Shown here piece by piece: positions 8,188 through 16,972 of a stretch of DNA of 64,000 nt. The notes below the pieces were generated by a model. It had not been told where the DNA came from and did not search any database. It was given only the letters and a program-made list of their open reading frames with translations. Both the position numbers and the translations under genes were made by a program. The stretch's first letter is position 1, and the number at the start of each line of letters is the position of its first letter. Location of the stretch: NCBI GenBank assembly GCA_002310995.1, contig DBYV01000035.1:1-64000 (forward strand), given 5' to 3'. Origin of the DNA: a bacterium UBP6_UBA1177 (GTDB lineage: Bacteria; UBP6; UBA1177).

Positions 8188-8660
8188 ACAACGCTTCCTC
8201 TCTAAGAGTCGTAGGAACTTTTTCAAAAGTTCTGAAAAAAGACGGTTCTCTTCTTTTCAGACCTGAATTTAAAGACAGTGATTTTTTATTGGATTTTGAT
8301 GTTTTATACCATTTTGATTTCAGAACAAAGTGGCACATCGCTTCAATAACAAAGACCGGTAAAGGTTTTATGATCCGTTTCGCCGATGTCAAAACCTTCA
8401 GAGAAGCTGAATTTTTCATTGGAGAAAAGTTTGCCCTTCCAGAAGATGAAATATTCGGCAGATCACAAGATCTTATGATCGGAGAAACTGTCTACGACAA
8501 ATCGGAAAAAGAATTCGGCAAAATAGTTGCTTTCACATCTACTCCGACTTATTCGCTTGCCGAAATAGAAAAAGAAGACTCTTCTTCAGTATTAATCCCG
8601 TTTACCGAAAAATTTTTCAAACTCGAAAAAGGAAAGATTGTGCTGATTGCAAAACCTTAG
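8184..8660 (+). CDS. rimM: Ribosome maturation factor RimM
   Basis: Assists maturation of the 30S head through contact with S19. The N-terminal barrel begins LRVVGTFSKVLKKDGSLLFR, and the PRC-barrel part is LMIGETVYDKSEKEFGKIVA. I chose TTG at 8184 (158 residues) because it overlaps the khpA stop and places the conserved start of the fold about 8 residues in; GTG at 8160 would add eight residues in overlap with khpA. No good ribosome binding site is visible for either. trmD and rplS, which normally follow, are absent. The stop overlaps the convergent aroQ stop by 4 bp. Confidence 0.88.
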   Translation: MNNASSLRVVGTFSKVLKKDGSLLFRPEFKDSDFLLDFDVLYHFDFRTKWHIASITKTGKGFMIRFADVKTFREAEFFIGEKFALPEDEIFGRSQDLMIGETVYDKSEKEFGKIVAFTSTPTYSLAEIEKEDSSSVLIPFTEKFFKLEKGKIVLIAKP

Positions 8661-9091
8661 TTTGCTTTAAGAAAAGTGACTAAACTTTCGAGAGCAGTTG
8701 AATAAGTCGCAGTTCCGAGACCGTAAACGACTTTGACAGCAACATCGCTTAAATACGATTTACGGCGGAACTCTTCTCTTTCGAAAATATTTGATATGTG
8801 AGCTTCAACAAACGGGATTTTAGAGCAAAGAAGCGCATCGCGCAGAAGAACGCTGGTGTGAGTGTAAGCTCCAGGGTTTATCACGATTCCGTCACATTTT
8901 GCATTTACGATGATTTTTGCGAGAGCTCCTTCGCAGTATTCTGAAACCGATTCAGTCTCAACTCCGAGAACCTTCGCTTTTTCTGAAAAAGCCGAAATCA
9001 GTTTTTCGCGTGTTCCCTTTCCTCCGTATATCTCAGGCTCCCTTTCGCCGATTTTGTCAAGCAGAGGCCCTTCAATAAGCAGAATCTTCAT
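8657..9091 (-). CDS. aroQ: Type II 3-dehydroquinate dehydratase
   Basis: Third step of the shikimate pathway: dehydration of 3-dehydroquinate. The 144 residues have the family length and motifs: REPEIYG with the catalytic Tyr, INPGAYTHTSVLLRDAL with the substrate-binding Asn, VEAHISNIFEREEFRRKS with the His-Ser-Asn and Arg positions. The N-terminal motif normally GPNLN reads GPLLD, so an active-site Asn is replaced. The ATG overlaps the upstream small ORF by 4 nt. Last gene of a HAD-hydF-small ORF-aroQ operon. Confidence 0.9.
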   Translation of the reverse strand: MKILLIEGPLLDKIGEREPEIYGGKGTREKLISAFSEKAKVLGVETESVSEYCEGALAKIIVNAKCDGIVINPGAYTHTSVLLRDALLCSKIPFVEAHISNIFEREEFRRKSYLSDVAVKVVYGLGTATYSTALESLVTFLKAN

Positions 9092-9303
9092 ATCCCGACC
9101 TCGTTCATTTCACGCCATTTTATTTCCGAAAAAATTGAAAGCAACCATGCCGCAGCAGGCGATTTTTCAGCATTTTCTATCGCAGAAACGATTTTAGCAA
9201 CCTCGCTTTCGGGCTTTTTTTCGGCATATTCTTTGACCATTTCAGCCGCAACCTCCCAGTTTTTCTGCCTGAGAGCAATTACAATCATTGTTTCAGTAAC
9301 CAT
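9088..9303 (-). CDS. Small hypothetical protein
   Basis: A 71-residue, largely helical protein (MVTETMIVIALRQKNWEVAA...), not recognised. It is kept because it fills the space between hydF and aroQ precisely: its start is 8 bp after hydF, its stop overlaps aroQ by 4 nt, and codon use is like its neighbours. Helix pairs separated by KKPESE suggest a small tetratricopeptide-like helical hairpin, but this is only an impression. Confidence 0.6.
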   Translation of the reverse strand: MVTETMIVIALRQKNWEVAAEMVKEYAEKKPESEVAKIVSAIENAEKSPAAAWLLSIFSEIKWREMNEVGI

Positions 9304-9311
9304 TTTTCACC

Positions 9312-10511
9312 TCAGAATCCATCAATGTCAAAAGGTTTCAGCGCGCGCGGAAAAACGCCGTGCAGATAACTTATGAGAACTCCGAAATTGGTCACAGGAA
9401 CTCCTTTTTCAGCAGGTATCGCCTGTCTGAGAAGCATTTCGCGCCTGTTCAAAGTGCAAGCGCCACAGTGAACTATCAGTTTGTAGTCACTCAGGTTTTC
9501 TGGGTAATCGCGACCTGCCGAAGTATCAATTATGAGCCCACCGCCCACTTTGTCATTGAGCCATTTTGGGATTTTGACACGTGCGATGTCGTCATCCTGC
9601 GAATGGTGCGAGCAGCTTTCAGCGATAAGAACCTTGTCGCCCGCTTTCAAAGATTCGACCGTTTTCACAGCTCTGACCATTTCGGCAAGGTTGCCTTTCT
9701 GCCTGATTGAAAGAATAGAAAAAGATGTGAACAGAATATCTTCCGGAACAATCGGCGCAACCTTTGAAAAAACCTGAGAATCAGTTACAGCCAGAGCAGG
9801 TTTCACGCTTAATGAATCAAGCGTTTTCTGCAAATTCTGCGGTTCGCACGAAAGGGCAATTCCGCCGCCGTCAAGAATATCTCTCCATGCTCTAACCTGC
9901 GGCATAATCATTCTTCCTTTCGGCGCGCTTGAATCGATAGGAGTTATCATCAGAACGACGTCCCCCGGATTTATGAGATCGCGCAGGAACGGCGGTTCCC
10001 ACTCGTCCGGCGAAAGTTCCGTTATCTTTCTAGTTATTTTATCAATTCCTTCGTTGTTTAGAGCACTTACTGAGATATATTCTTTGCCTCCGAGCCATGT
10101 TTTAACACTTTCAGAAATCGCAAGTTCAGACTTGTTCAGCACTAGAACAAACGGAATTCTTTCCTTCAGGCACTCTGAAATCACGTTATCCTCAAGTTCT
10201 CCGGCAACTCCAGATGCATCGACAACAAGAATCACCATGTCGGATTTTTTAAGATAACCAATTGATTTTTTTACCCTTTCAAGCCCCAAAGCATTTCCTG
10301 TATCGTCAATTCCTGCTGTATCAATAAGCACTGCCGGACCTACCGGAAAAAGCTCAATCGCCTTCATAACAGGGTCAGTCGTCGTTCCAGGAACATCCGA
10401 AACTATAGCCACATTCTGCCCGGTAAAAGCGTTTATCAGAGAAGACTTTCCGGCATTTCTTCTGCCGAAAATCGAAATACGAAGCCTGTCGCCAGTCATT
10501 ACTCTGCTCAT
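9312..10511 (-). CDS. hydF: [FeFe]-hydrogenase H-cluster maturation GTPase HydF
   Basis: Scaffold and GTPase that carries the 2Fe subcluster assembled by HydE and HydG to apo-hydrogenase HydA. The 399 residues show GRRNAGKSSLINAF (P-loop), DVPGTTTDPV, DTAGI and NKSE of the GTPase domain, then the dimerisation domain and a C-terminal cluster domain with ESCSHHSQDDD and HCGACTLNRREM, the Cys/His ligand regions diagnostic for HydF. hydE, hydG and hydA are not in this window. A GAGGGT lies upstream of the ATG. Confidence 0.95.
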   Translation of the reverse strand: MSRVMTGDRLRISIFGRRNAGKSSLINAFTGQNVAIVSDVPGTTTDPVMKAIELFPVGPAVLIDTAGIDDTGNALGLERVKKSIGYLKKSDMVILVVDASGVAGELEDNVISECLKERIPFVLVLNKSELAISESVKTWLGGKEYISVSALNNEGIDKITRKITELSPDEWEPPFLRDLINPGDVVLMITPIDSSAPKGRMIMPQVRAWRDILDGGGIALSCEPQNLQKTLDSLSVKPALAVTDSQVFSKVAPIVPEDILFTSFSILSIRQKGNLAEMVRAVKTVESLKAGDKVLIAESCSHHSQDDDIARVKIPKWLNDKVGGGLIIDTSAGRDYPENLSDYKLIVHCGACTLNRREMLLRQAIPAEKGVPVTNFGVLISYLHGVFPRALKPFDIDGF

Positions 10512-10518
10512 GTAACCC

Positions 10519-11148
10519 TCACAAAATATTTTTATAGTCTTTAAAATAAGTAAATTTTACATTTTCGGCCGAAAGTTTCTCGGCAAGTTCATCGGTCGCG
10601 TAGATTTTATCGGCGTATCTTGAACCGCAAAAATCAGTCTCACCGTCACCGAAATAGATAGTCTCGAAACCATCGTTTTTGTATTTTTCGACAACAGCGC
10701 GCTTGCAGTTGGAACAGTTTTTGGAGCAAAGCGGAGGAAGAGCATTTTGACACGGAACCAGTTCCCAGTTTTTATCACCTAAGTATTTGATATCGTTGAT
10801 ATAAGCATCGACTTCGGTATCGCCCATGAAAAGCTCGGCAAAACTCTTGAAACCGCCGCTTAAAATCACGATTTCGTCACCGTTTTCGCGGACTTTTTTC
10901 ACAAAATCAAAAAATCCTTCGCGTACCGGCACAATTTTCTTAATAAAATCAAAAAGTTCATCTTTTCCAGCTTTCATCGAATCTACTTCATCAACCAAGG
11001 TTTGATGCCGCTCCTTTCTGCCTGCCCTCATCTCGTTTTCGAGCTCCCGCCAGTCAACGATGCAGTACTTGTCGAAAGCGACCACCAGAGTGTCCAAAGC
11101 CGTCACCGTTCCGTCAAAATCAAGGATGTAGCACTTTTTTCCGTTCAT
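10519..11148 (-). CDS. HAD-superfamily phosphatase, MtnX/phosphoserine-phosphatase-like
   Basis: A 209-residue HAD subfamily IB hydrolase. Motif I is DFDGTVTALDT (nucleophile Asp and acid Asp), motif II LSGGF, and motif IV FGDGETDF. A Cys-rich patch CSKNCSNCK lies near residue 150, as in MtnX-like enzymes. Substrate is unknown; MtnX acts on a methionine-salvage enol phosphate, but no other salvage gene is near. The ATG at 11148 is chosen because ggagg lies just upstream; longer versions from 11319 lack this. It is followed after 7 bp by hydF. Confidence 0.8.
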   Translation of the reverse strand: MNGKKCYILDFDGTVTALDTLVVAFDKYCIVDWRELENEMRAGRKERHQTLVDEVDSMKAGKDELFDFIKKIVPVREGFFDFVKKVRENGDEIVILSGGFKSFAELFMGDTEVDAYINDIKYLGDKNWELVPCQNALPPLCSKNCSNCKRAVVEKYKNDGFETIYFGDGETDFCGSRYADKIYATDELAEKLSAENVKFTYFKDYKNIL

Positions 11149-11242
11149 TTTTCCTCCAGCAAAAGCGGAGCAATATACCATTTTTTGCAGAAAGCTGTAA
11201 TTTTTTCGCGTTTTTTTTAGTTCTGTATAAGTAAAAAATCTC

Positions 11243-11270
11243 TTTACAATCAGTAGTTTTCCAATATAAT
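11243..11270 (+). promoter_or_regulatory. Promoter of the membrane-fusion/VTC operon
   Basis: TTTACA (11243-11248) and TATAAT (11265-11270), 16 bp spacing, followed by TTCTGGC. It lies 35 bp upstream of the TTG start at 11306. Confidence 0.7.
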
Positions 11271-11305
11271 TTCTGGCTTTTTGCTGTTTGATTTGAGGTA
11301 TTTCC

Positions 11306-13324
11306 TTGTATAACGACAAGATTCACGGACTAGGCTTGCTATTCACATTCATTACTGTTCTGATTGCAGCAGTTGCAGCTATAATCATCTATTCAGGCGG
11401 TGAAACAACAACATTTCAAGGTTTCGCGGAATCAAACGAAACCATAATAAATTCAGAGACTTCTGTAAGTATCAAGAAAATTTTGGTAATGGAAGGCGAT
11501 ACTGTCTACAAAGGGCAGAAACTCGCCGAACTTGAAAGCCAGGAACTTTCCATCCGCATCGCCGAAATCCGCAGCCAGCTGCTCCAGATCGAGACGAAAC
11601 GCGGAATGAGTGAGAAAGAAATCAAATCGAAAATTTTACAGAATAAAGCGGCGGAACGCGCTGTAATAAGCGAACTCAGGGCTCAGATCCAGACTCTTGA
11701 GAATCAGCTTAAAATCAACAAAGAGCTTTCGGACGGGCTCAAAAGCGTAAAAATCAAAAAGTCTGATTCAATCAAAAATCCTATAGAAATCCAGATCGAA
11801 TCGCTTGAATCGGCAATCGTTGACCGAAGAAAGGAATTCGCCGAAATCCACCGGATGTACAGTAAAATGCTTGAAAGCGGCGAAACTCCTGAAAATGTCG
11901 AGGCCGAAAAATTGAGAGCCGAGCTTGAATCCCTCGAAAAACAGAACGCGAACATGGCGGTTTACGCGCCTTTCGAAGGAATCGTCGGCAGCGTTTTCAT
12001 CAAAAACGGAAACGGCGAAAAAGTTTTCTTCAAAGGCGGCGAAAAAATCGCGGCATACAGTCCCATTCTTTCGATTGTCAACAAAGAACCTTCTTTCGTA
12101 AAAGCTTATGTTCCAGAATCGCAATTCTCGGTCATAGAAATCGGCGATGAAGTTACCATATCAAATTCTCAGTCTCCTCAGCATATAACAGGCGTTGTAA
12201 CAGGACTCGGCGGAAGGATAATTCCGCTTCCGACAAGGCTTTTAAAAAACCCGAATATCGCTCTCTGGGGAAGAGAAATTGTTGTCAAAATACCAGAAAA
12301 CAACGGATTTATCCTCGGTGAAAAAGTCTCGATAACCTATGGCAGCAATGTCTGGGACAATCTGGCGAGGGCGTTTTCAATCACACAGTCAAAACTTTCC
12401 GCAAAGGAAAGGGATAAAAAAAAACTGAATAAATCACGACAAGACCTCACCCCTGCCCCTCCAACGTGGCGAGGAGAAGATCGACCTCTACCAGGCACGT
12501 CAATACAGTGGGACGGCAAGGTAAAAATCGAGGCATCGGGTGCTGTTTTTGTTCCCGAAACAGGAAAATTTCTTGTTGTTTCAGATGAAACAGAAAAGAA
12601 AACGCCGCTTCTTTTCGAAGTCGGCAAAAACGGCGAAACAAAAACAATCAGCATAAACAACTTTAATAAAATCAATGACTTAGAATCAATAGCAAAAGAA
12701 AGTAAAAACACTTATCTCATAATGTCCTCTCTCAGTTACTCCAAAAAAGGAAAACTCAAACCCGAAAGAAGAATTCTTGCGAGAATTACTTTCTCAAACG
12801 GTGCTGCACAACTTGAAAAAGCGGTTGATTTTTATGAAATTCTCAAAAATTTTGCTGAAAAATCTGATTCGGACGCAGCTAAATTCTTGAAAAAAGGCAT
12901 AGCCGAAAAAACAATCGACATCGAAGGAATGTTTGTCATCGAAAATTCGCTTTTCATCGCTTTCAAAAATCCTCTTTTCAATGAAAACGGCATTATTCTT
13001 GAAATAACCGGCTACGAAACCATTTTTGCAGAGAAAAAAATTTCGGGAAACCAGCTGAAAACGATATTTGTCAATCTTCCTCTTGAAAGAAGAATTTCAG
13101 ATATTTATATGATTTCCCGTGATAAATTCTACTTTACCGCTTCGTGCAACAGCGAAAAATGCGGTGGATTCTACCGCTTTGAAAACGGGAAAAGCGAACT
13201 TATAAAAGAGTTCCCGGAGCTGAAACCGGAAGGAATCGCACTCGATGACGGTGGAAATTTCTTCATATTTTTCGACCTCGGTCAACAGGAAAATTCAAAA
13301 TTTCTGAATCTGGGCAGAATATGA
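11306..13324 (+). CDS. HlyD-type membrane-fusion protein with C-terminal DUF3616-like domain
   Basis: A 672-residue fusion. Residues about 1-30 hold an N-terminal membrane anchor (LGLLFTFITVLIAAVAAIII). Residues about 40-365 are a periplasmic adaptor: a lipoyl half (VSIKKILVMEGDTVYKGQKL), a coiled-coil hairpin (about 80-215), the second lipoyl half (VYAPFEGIVGSVFIKNGNG) and a beta-barrel. A repeat-derived linker occupies about 379-397. Residues about 405-672 resemble DUF3616, a propeller-like domain of unknown function (DIEGMFVIENSLFIAFKNPL). Start is TTG at 11306 with gaggta upstream. The gene overlaps the TolC-like gene by 4 nt. Adaptor proteins normally join an inner-membrane pump to TolC; no pump is encoded here. 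Confidence 0.8.
   Translation: MYNDKIHGLGLLFTFITVLIAAVAAIIIYSGGETTTFQGFAESNETIINSETSVSIKKILVMEGDTVYKGQKLAELESQELSIRIAEIRSQLLQIETKRGMSEKEIKSKILQNKAAERAVISELRAQIQTLENQLKINKELSDGLKSVKIKKSDSIKNPIEIQIESLESAIVDRRKEFAEIHRMYSKMLESGETPENVEAEKLRAELESLEKQNANMAVYAPFEGIVGSVFIKNGNGEKVFFKGGEKIAAYSPILSIVNKEPSFVKAYVPESQFSVIEIGDEVTISNSQSPQHITGVVTGLGGRIIPLPTRLLKNPNIALWGREIVVKIPENNGFILGEKVSITYGSNVWDNLARAFSITQSKLSAKERDKKKLNKSRQDLTPAPPTWRGEDRPLPGTSIQWDGKVKIEASGAVFVPETGKFLVVSDETEKKTPLLFEVGKNGETKTISINNFNKINDLESIAKESKNTYLIMSSLSYSKKGKLKPERRILARITFSNGAAQLEKAVDFYEILKNFAEKSDSDAAKFLKKGIAEKTIDIEGMFVIENSLFIAFKNPLFNENGIILEITGYETIFAEKKISGNQLKTIFVNLPLERRISDIYMISRDKFYFTASCNSEKCGGFYRFENGKSELIKEFPELKPEGIALDDGGNFFIFFDLGQQENSKFLNLGRI
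12446..12500. repeat. Repeat-like insertion inside the membrane-fusion gene
   Basis: The segment encodes LTPAPPTWRGEDRPLPG between the adaptor and the C-terminal domain. CTCACCCCTGCCCCTC-type sequences with LTPAP translation are common as dispersed intergenic repeats in bacteria, and this stretch is unlike the rest of the protein. It is in frame, so the gene stays open. Confidence 0.45.
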
Positions 13325-14556
13325 AAAAGTTTTTCTCTATTTTTTTCATATTTTTCCTTTTTTCATCTCTTTTTTGCGAAGATCTGACGATTGCTCAGTA
13401 CATCGAATCGGCACAAAACGATCCTCGCCTTAAATCAAAAAAGGCGATGTCAGATTCCATCGAAAATTCAAACGACACACCCGGCATAAAAGGGCTTGAA
13501 TTCCGAAGCGAAACGGGAAACTTCGACATTATGGAGCAGAAATACGCTCTCAGGCTCTATTTCAAAGGGTTCGGCGAGACAAAATCTTCGCGCGAATTTA
13601 TAAAAAATATGCAGAACCTTCACAAACTTGAATATGCGTCGGCCCGCTCGGATGTCCTGTTTGAAAGATACAGCACGATTGTGACTTACATTCAGCACAA
13701 AAAAGAGCTAAAAATCATCGATTCGATGCGCGAACTTCTTTACGACAAGCTCGCTGTCACCACGAAAATGGGCGAAATCACCGGTGAAACGACCGAAATC
13801 GACAAAATGGATATCGACGACAAAATAACCGAAATTGAAATGCGTAAGATCGAGCTTGAATCGACTCTCGAATCGATTGAAACCTTGATAAAAAACGATA
13901 CCGGAGCGGACAAAATCCCTGTTTTTGAAAGAGAAAAAATTGTTTCGGTCGATGATATTGAAAAATTTGCGGAATCCCTGACTGAAATCCATGGCGCATC
14001 TAAAGCCGAAAACGACTACCAAACTCTGCGTTCGATAGTCGCACAGAACGAAATCGCTCTCGAAGAAGCGAAAGAGCGCGACTGGCTGAAATATATATCT
14101 CTCGAATACGACACAGACCACCGCAACGACAAGCCGTCACGCGGATTTTCGATAGGTTTTGCGATTTCGATTCCTGGATTTAAAAATAACCAGTCGTCAC
14201 TGGTTAAAAAGAAACTGAAATCTTTGGAGCTTGCTTCTGATTTTAACATGCAGAAACGCTTCAGGGAAGCAGAGATCATGACTGCTCTTCTGATGCTGAA
14301 ACGAGAGATAAAACAATATAAAATGCTGTTGAAAAGGAAAGAGGAAGGGGAAAAAAGCAACATTTTTGCCAAATATTCGTCAATAGAGGGCTTAAACCCG
14401 ATGATGGTCATCAAACTGAAAGAGAAAATCCTGAAAAAAGATCTGAAACTTGCTGAACTGGAACTCAAAATCTACGAGAAATACATCAGTCTCGCATATC
14501 TTTTAGGGCTTTACGAAGACGGAAACAGCAACTTTCTCAGTGGGAAAAGTGAATAA
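13321..14556 (+). CDS. TolC-like outer-membrane channel protein
   Basis: A 411-residue secreted protein with a signal peptide (MKKFFSIFFIFFLFSSLFCE) and long alpha-helical coiled-coil regions (about 95-215 and 290-395), resembling outer-membrane efflux proteins. A glycine-rich strand pair GFSIGFAISIPGFKNNQSSL corresponds to the beta/loop region before the second helical hairpin. It is shorter and more divergent than classical TolC. Its ATGA start overlaps the adaptor gene stop and its stop overlaps the VTC gene start (TAATG). With the upstream adaptor it would form the periplasmic and outer-membrane part of an export conduit. Confidence 0.7.
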   Translation: MKKFFSIFFIFFLFSSLFCEDLTIAQYIESAQNDPRLKSKKAMSDSIENSNDTPGIKGLEFRSETGNFDIMEQKYALRLYFKGFGETKSSREFIKNMQNLHKLEYASARSDVLFERYSTIVTYIQHKKELKIIDSMRELLYDKLAVTTKMGEITGETTEIDKMDIDDKITEIEMRKIELESTLESIETLIKNDTGADKIPVFEREKIVSVDDIEKFAESLTEIHGASKAENDYQTLRSIVAQNEIALEEAKERDWLKYISLEYDTDHRNDKPSRGFSIGFAISIPGFKNNQSSLVKKKLKSLELASDFNMQKRFREAEIMTALLMLKREIKQYKMLLKRKEEGEKSNIFAKYSSIEGLNPMMVIKLKEKILKKDLKLAELELKIYEKYISLAYLLGLYEDGNSNFLSGKSE

Positions 14557-15377
14557 TGGCCGCACACACTCAAACCGAAATTCCTTCAGTTCTCCAGAGG
14601 TTTGAGTTCAAATACCACATTCCGCGCTCGATGATTGAACCGATTTCCGACTTCGTTAAGGCTTACTGCTTTCTCGATAAATACTCAGAAATGTCGCCTA
14701 CCGGATACTACCGCATAAATAATCTTTACTTTGACTCACCTTTCTACACTTTTCTGAACAACAGGCTTGAAAGGAAAGAACGGCGTTTCAACATGAGAAT
14801 CCGCTCATACGGAGAAAATCCTAAACCGCCATACTTCTGGGAAATCAAGTGCAAACTGGGTGAAAACAGGCAGAAATTCAGATCTAAAGTGAAATCCGAT
14901 GAAATCGAACAACTTTTCTATTCGCCACGTGCCTCAGTAGAGCTCGGTTTTTCAGGGACCGAGGCTCAAAACATGGATTTTTTCCAGTCACTCGCCCTTT
15001 CATACAATGCCGAACCACAGATTATAACACAGTACGACAGAATGGCGTGGATAAGCGAAACGGACGAATACGCAAGAGTCACTTTCGATGCTAATCTCCA
15101 GTGCGCCGAGGAACACAATTTCAACGTTCACCCTGACCCGGCTAAAATGGAAAGTTACGATACAACAACAATTTTCAGGCACGATGCCCACTGCATACTC
15201 GAACTCAAAGGGCAGGTTTCGCACCTTCCGCTCTGGATGGTCGATCTTGTCAAGACTTTCGACCTCAAGCGCGCTGCTTTCTCAAAGTTCAGGTACGGCA
15301 TGCTGCGTGTTTTAAGAAACAATCATCCCGACAATGTCTGGTTCAATGTTTTTGACCAAGGAGAAATATATGAGTGA
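14556..15377 (+). CDS. VTC-domain protein, polyphosphate polymerase homologue
   Basis: A 273-residue soluble VTC domain of the CYTH-like tunnel fold. Basic substrate-tunnel motifs are visible: RFEFKYHIP at the start, YFDSP, the RMRIRSYG-like MRIRSYGEN, EIKCKLGENRQKFRSK, and ILELKG plus KFRYGM near the end. Yeast Vtc4 uses this fold to make polyphosphate from ATP. The protein has no membrane segment and probably sits on the inner face beside the DUF4956 protein, with whose gene it overlaps by 8 nt. Polyphosphate synthesis is inferred from family; other anionic polymers or triphosphate substrates cannot be excluded. Confidence 0.85.
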   Translation: MAAHTQTEIPSVLQRFEFKYHIPRSMIEPISDFVKAYCFLDKYSEMSPTGYYRINNLYFDSPFYTFLNNRLERKERRFNMRIRSYGENPKPPYFWEIKCKLGENRQKFRSKVKSDEIEQLFYSPRASVELGFSGTEAQNMDFFQSLALSYNAEPQIITQYDRMAWISETDEYARVTFDANLQCAEEHNFNVHPDPAKMESYDTTTIFRHDAHCILELKGQVSHLPLWMVDLVKTFDLKRAAFSKFRYGMLRVLRNNHPDNVWFNVFDQGEIYE

Positions 15378-16056
15378 TTTTCTGACAAACAACCTTTCGT
15401 CATCCTCGCTTTCGTCGCTTAGCGTGATTTTTTCGGCAACCATGGCTTTCATTCTCTCGGTTTCAATAGGTCTCACCTACATCAAAACTTTCCGAGGACT
15501 TTCATACTCTCGCAACTTCGTTCAGGCGATAATGCTTTGCTCAATAATCACGTCAATGGTTATTCATGCGATCGGTGACAGCGTCGCAATCGGAATCGGC
15601 ACTCTTGGCGCACTTTCCATAATCCGCTTCAGAACAAACCTCAAGGATTCGCGTGACATCGTCTTCATGTTCGCTGCACTTTCGAGCGGAATTGCATGCG
15701 GAGTCGGCGCATATTTCATGGCTTTTTTCGGCATTCTCCTTTTCAACATAGCCGCTTTCGTCCTTTATCTGTCACAGCTCAGCAAAGTCTCATACTTCGA
15801 TGGAATTTTGCGCTTCAACATCGGCACCAATGAACTTGATATTCAGAAAATGGCTGAAATTCTTAAAAAGCACTGCAAAGTCTTCGCCCTCATCACTTTA
15901 AAGGAAATCGCTGTCGGTGAAAGGCTCGAATATGCTTACCATATCAAAATGAAGCCTAAATCGACTTCGGAAGAGCTTGTTAACGAGCTTAAAAAAGAGA
16001 TTCCGGCAATAAACAACGTTTCTCTTCTTCTTCAGGAAACAACAGTAGAACTGTAA
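15370..16056 (+). CDS. DUF4956 membrane protein
   Basis: A 228-residue inner-membrane protein with about four hydrophobic helices (residues about 18-40, 50-75, 95-115, 120-140) and a soluble C-terminal domain. The conserved segment GTLGALSIIRFRTNLKDSRD identifies DUF4956, which is often encoded beside VTC proteins. I start at ATG 15370 because AAGGAG lies upstream and because it overlaps the VTC gene by 8 nt. It is likely the membrane partner of the VTC protein, possibly a channel or acceptor for the polymer. Confidence 0.85.
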   Translation: MSDFLTNNLSSSSLSSLSVIFSATMAFILSVSIGLTYIKTFRGLSYSRNFVQAIMLCSIITSMVIHAIGDSVAIGIGTLGALSIIRFRTNLKDSRDIVFMFAALSSGIACGVGAYFMAFFGILLFNIAAFVLYLSQLSKVSYFDGILRFNIGTNELDIQKMAEILKKHCKVFALITLKEIAVGERLEYAYHIKMKPKSTSEELVNELKKEIPAINNVSLLLQETTVEL

Positions 16057-16060
16057 AAAG

Positions 16061-16972
16061 ATGAAAAACGAAAAAACTCGGAAAATCATAGAGATTTCAC
16101 TTTTTGTCTTTTTGTTTCTTGTAATATTTTCAAGAGTTTACCTTGAAACGGCAGTATTTGCAAAAAAGCCGTTTTTTTCTTATTTTGTGGCAACGCATCA
16201 CTGCGCGTGGTTTACTTTCGTCTTCTTTTATTTCGCTCTCTGCGCCCGCTATATTTTAGGCTTGAAACCCGAAAAAATCCCTTATTTAGCCCTTCTCAGC
16301 CCGGTGATATACGTTCCGCTTCTCCATGCGTGGATTACAGGCGCAAACCTTAGACTCCAGTATATACGCGGCGACTTTTCAAAAGCGCTTCTTGACATTT
16401 TAACGCTCTACAAATTCAGCGAAAAAAACAGCCAGTTTTTCTTTGAAATGCTCGCTCTCCTCGTTATTTTTGCAGTTTTGAGCTACATCGTTTCACGCAG
16501 CGTTTTAAGAACAGTTCTTAACATACTTGTCGGTTTCTACGGCAGCATGTTTCTGGCCGGATTTCAGTTTTTCGGGGTCGCGCCGCGAACAAAAGCATAC
16601 TTTCCGCTTAATACGGTTTTCAAAAACCACATTCTGCTTTCTTTAGTCTATTTCACAGCCGTGATTCTGGCATTTTCAATATGCTTTTTTCCTGAAATCA
16701 AAACTCTTGTAAAACGCGATTTCAAACCTTTGGGAATGGCTTTGGTTCCAGGAATCTTAATTCCGCCTACCATGTTCGACTTTTTGGAGAAATCACTGAA
16801 TAGTGCTGATGCAATACTGCTTGCACTAACCTGTACAACGACTCTCTTTTCTCTGATTTTTCTGCAGAAAGAAACAAATCTGCCCGGAGGACGTTTTTTC
16901 CCGTTTGTTTTTTCGGCTTTTTCGCTTGTTTTGATATTAGGAATAATATTCAGAGATAAAGTTTTTATTTAA
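16061..16972 (+). CDS. Polytopic membrane protein of unknown function
   Basis: A 303-residue protein with about eight predicted membrane helices (for example ISLFVFLFLVIFSRVYL, FTFVFFYFALCARYI, FFEMLALLVIFAVLSYIV, HILLSLVYFTAVILAFSICF). No family recognised. It starts 4 bp after the DUF4956 gene and ends the operon; its stop overlaps the convergent lipoprotein stop by 4 bp. Its place in the operon suggests it completes the envelope machinery of the VTC system. Confidence 0.7.
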   Translation: MKNEKTRKIIEISLFVFLFLVIFSRVYLETAVFAKKPFFSYFVATHHCAWFTFVFFYFALCARYILGLKPEKIPYLALLSPVIYVPLLHAWITGANLRLQYIRGDFSKALLDILTLYKFSEKNSQFFFEMLALLVIFAVLSYIVSRSVLRTVLNILVGFYGSMFLAGFQFFGVAPRTKAYFPLNTVFKNHILLSLVYFTAVILAFSICFFPEIKTLVKRDFKPLGMALVPGILIPPTMFDFLEKSLNSADAILLALTCTTTLFSLIFLQKETNLPGGRFFPFVFSAFSLVLILGIIFRDKVFI

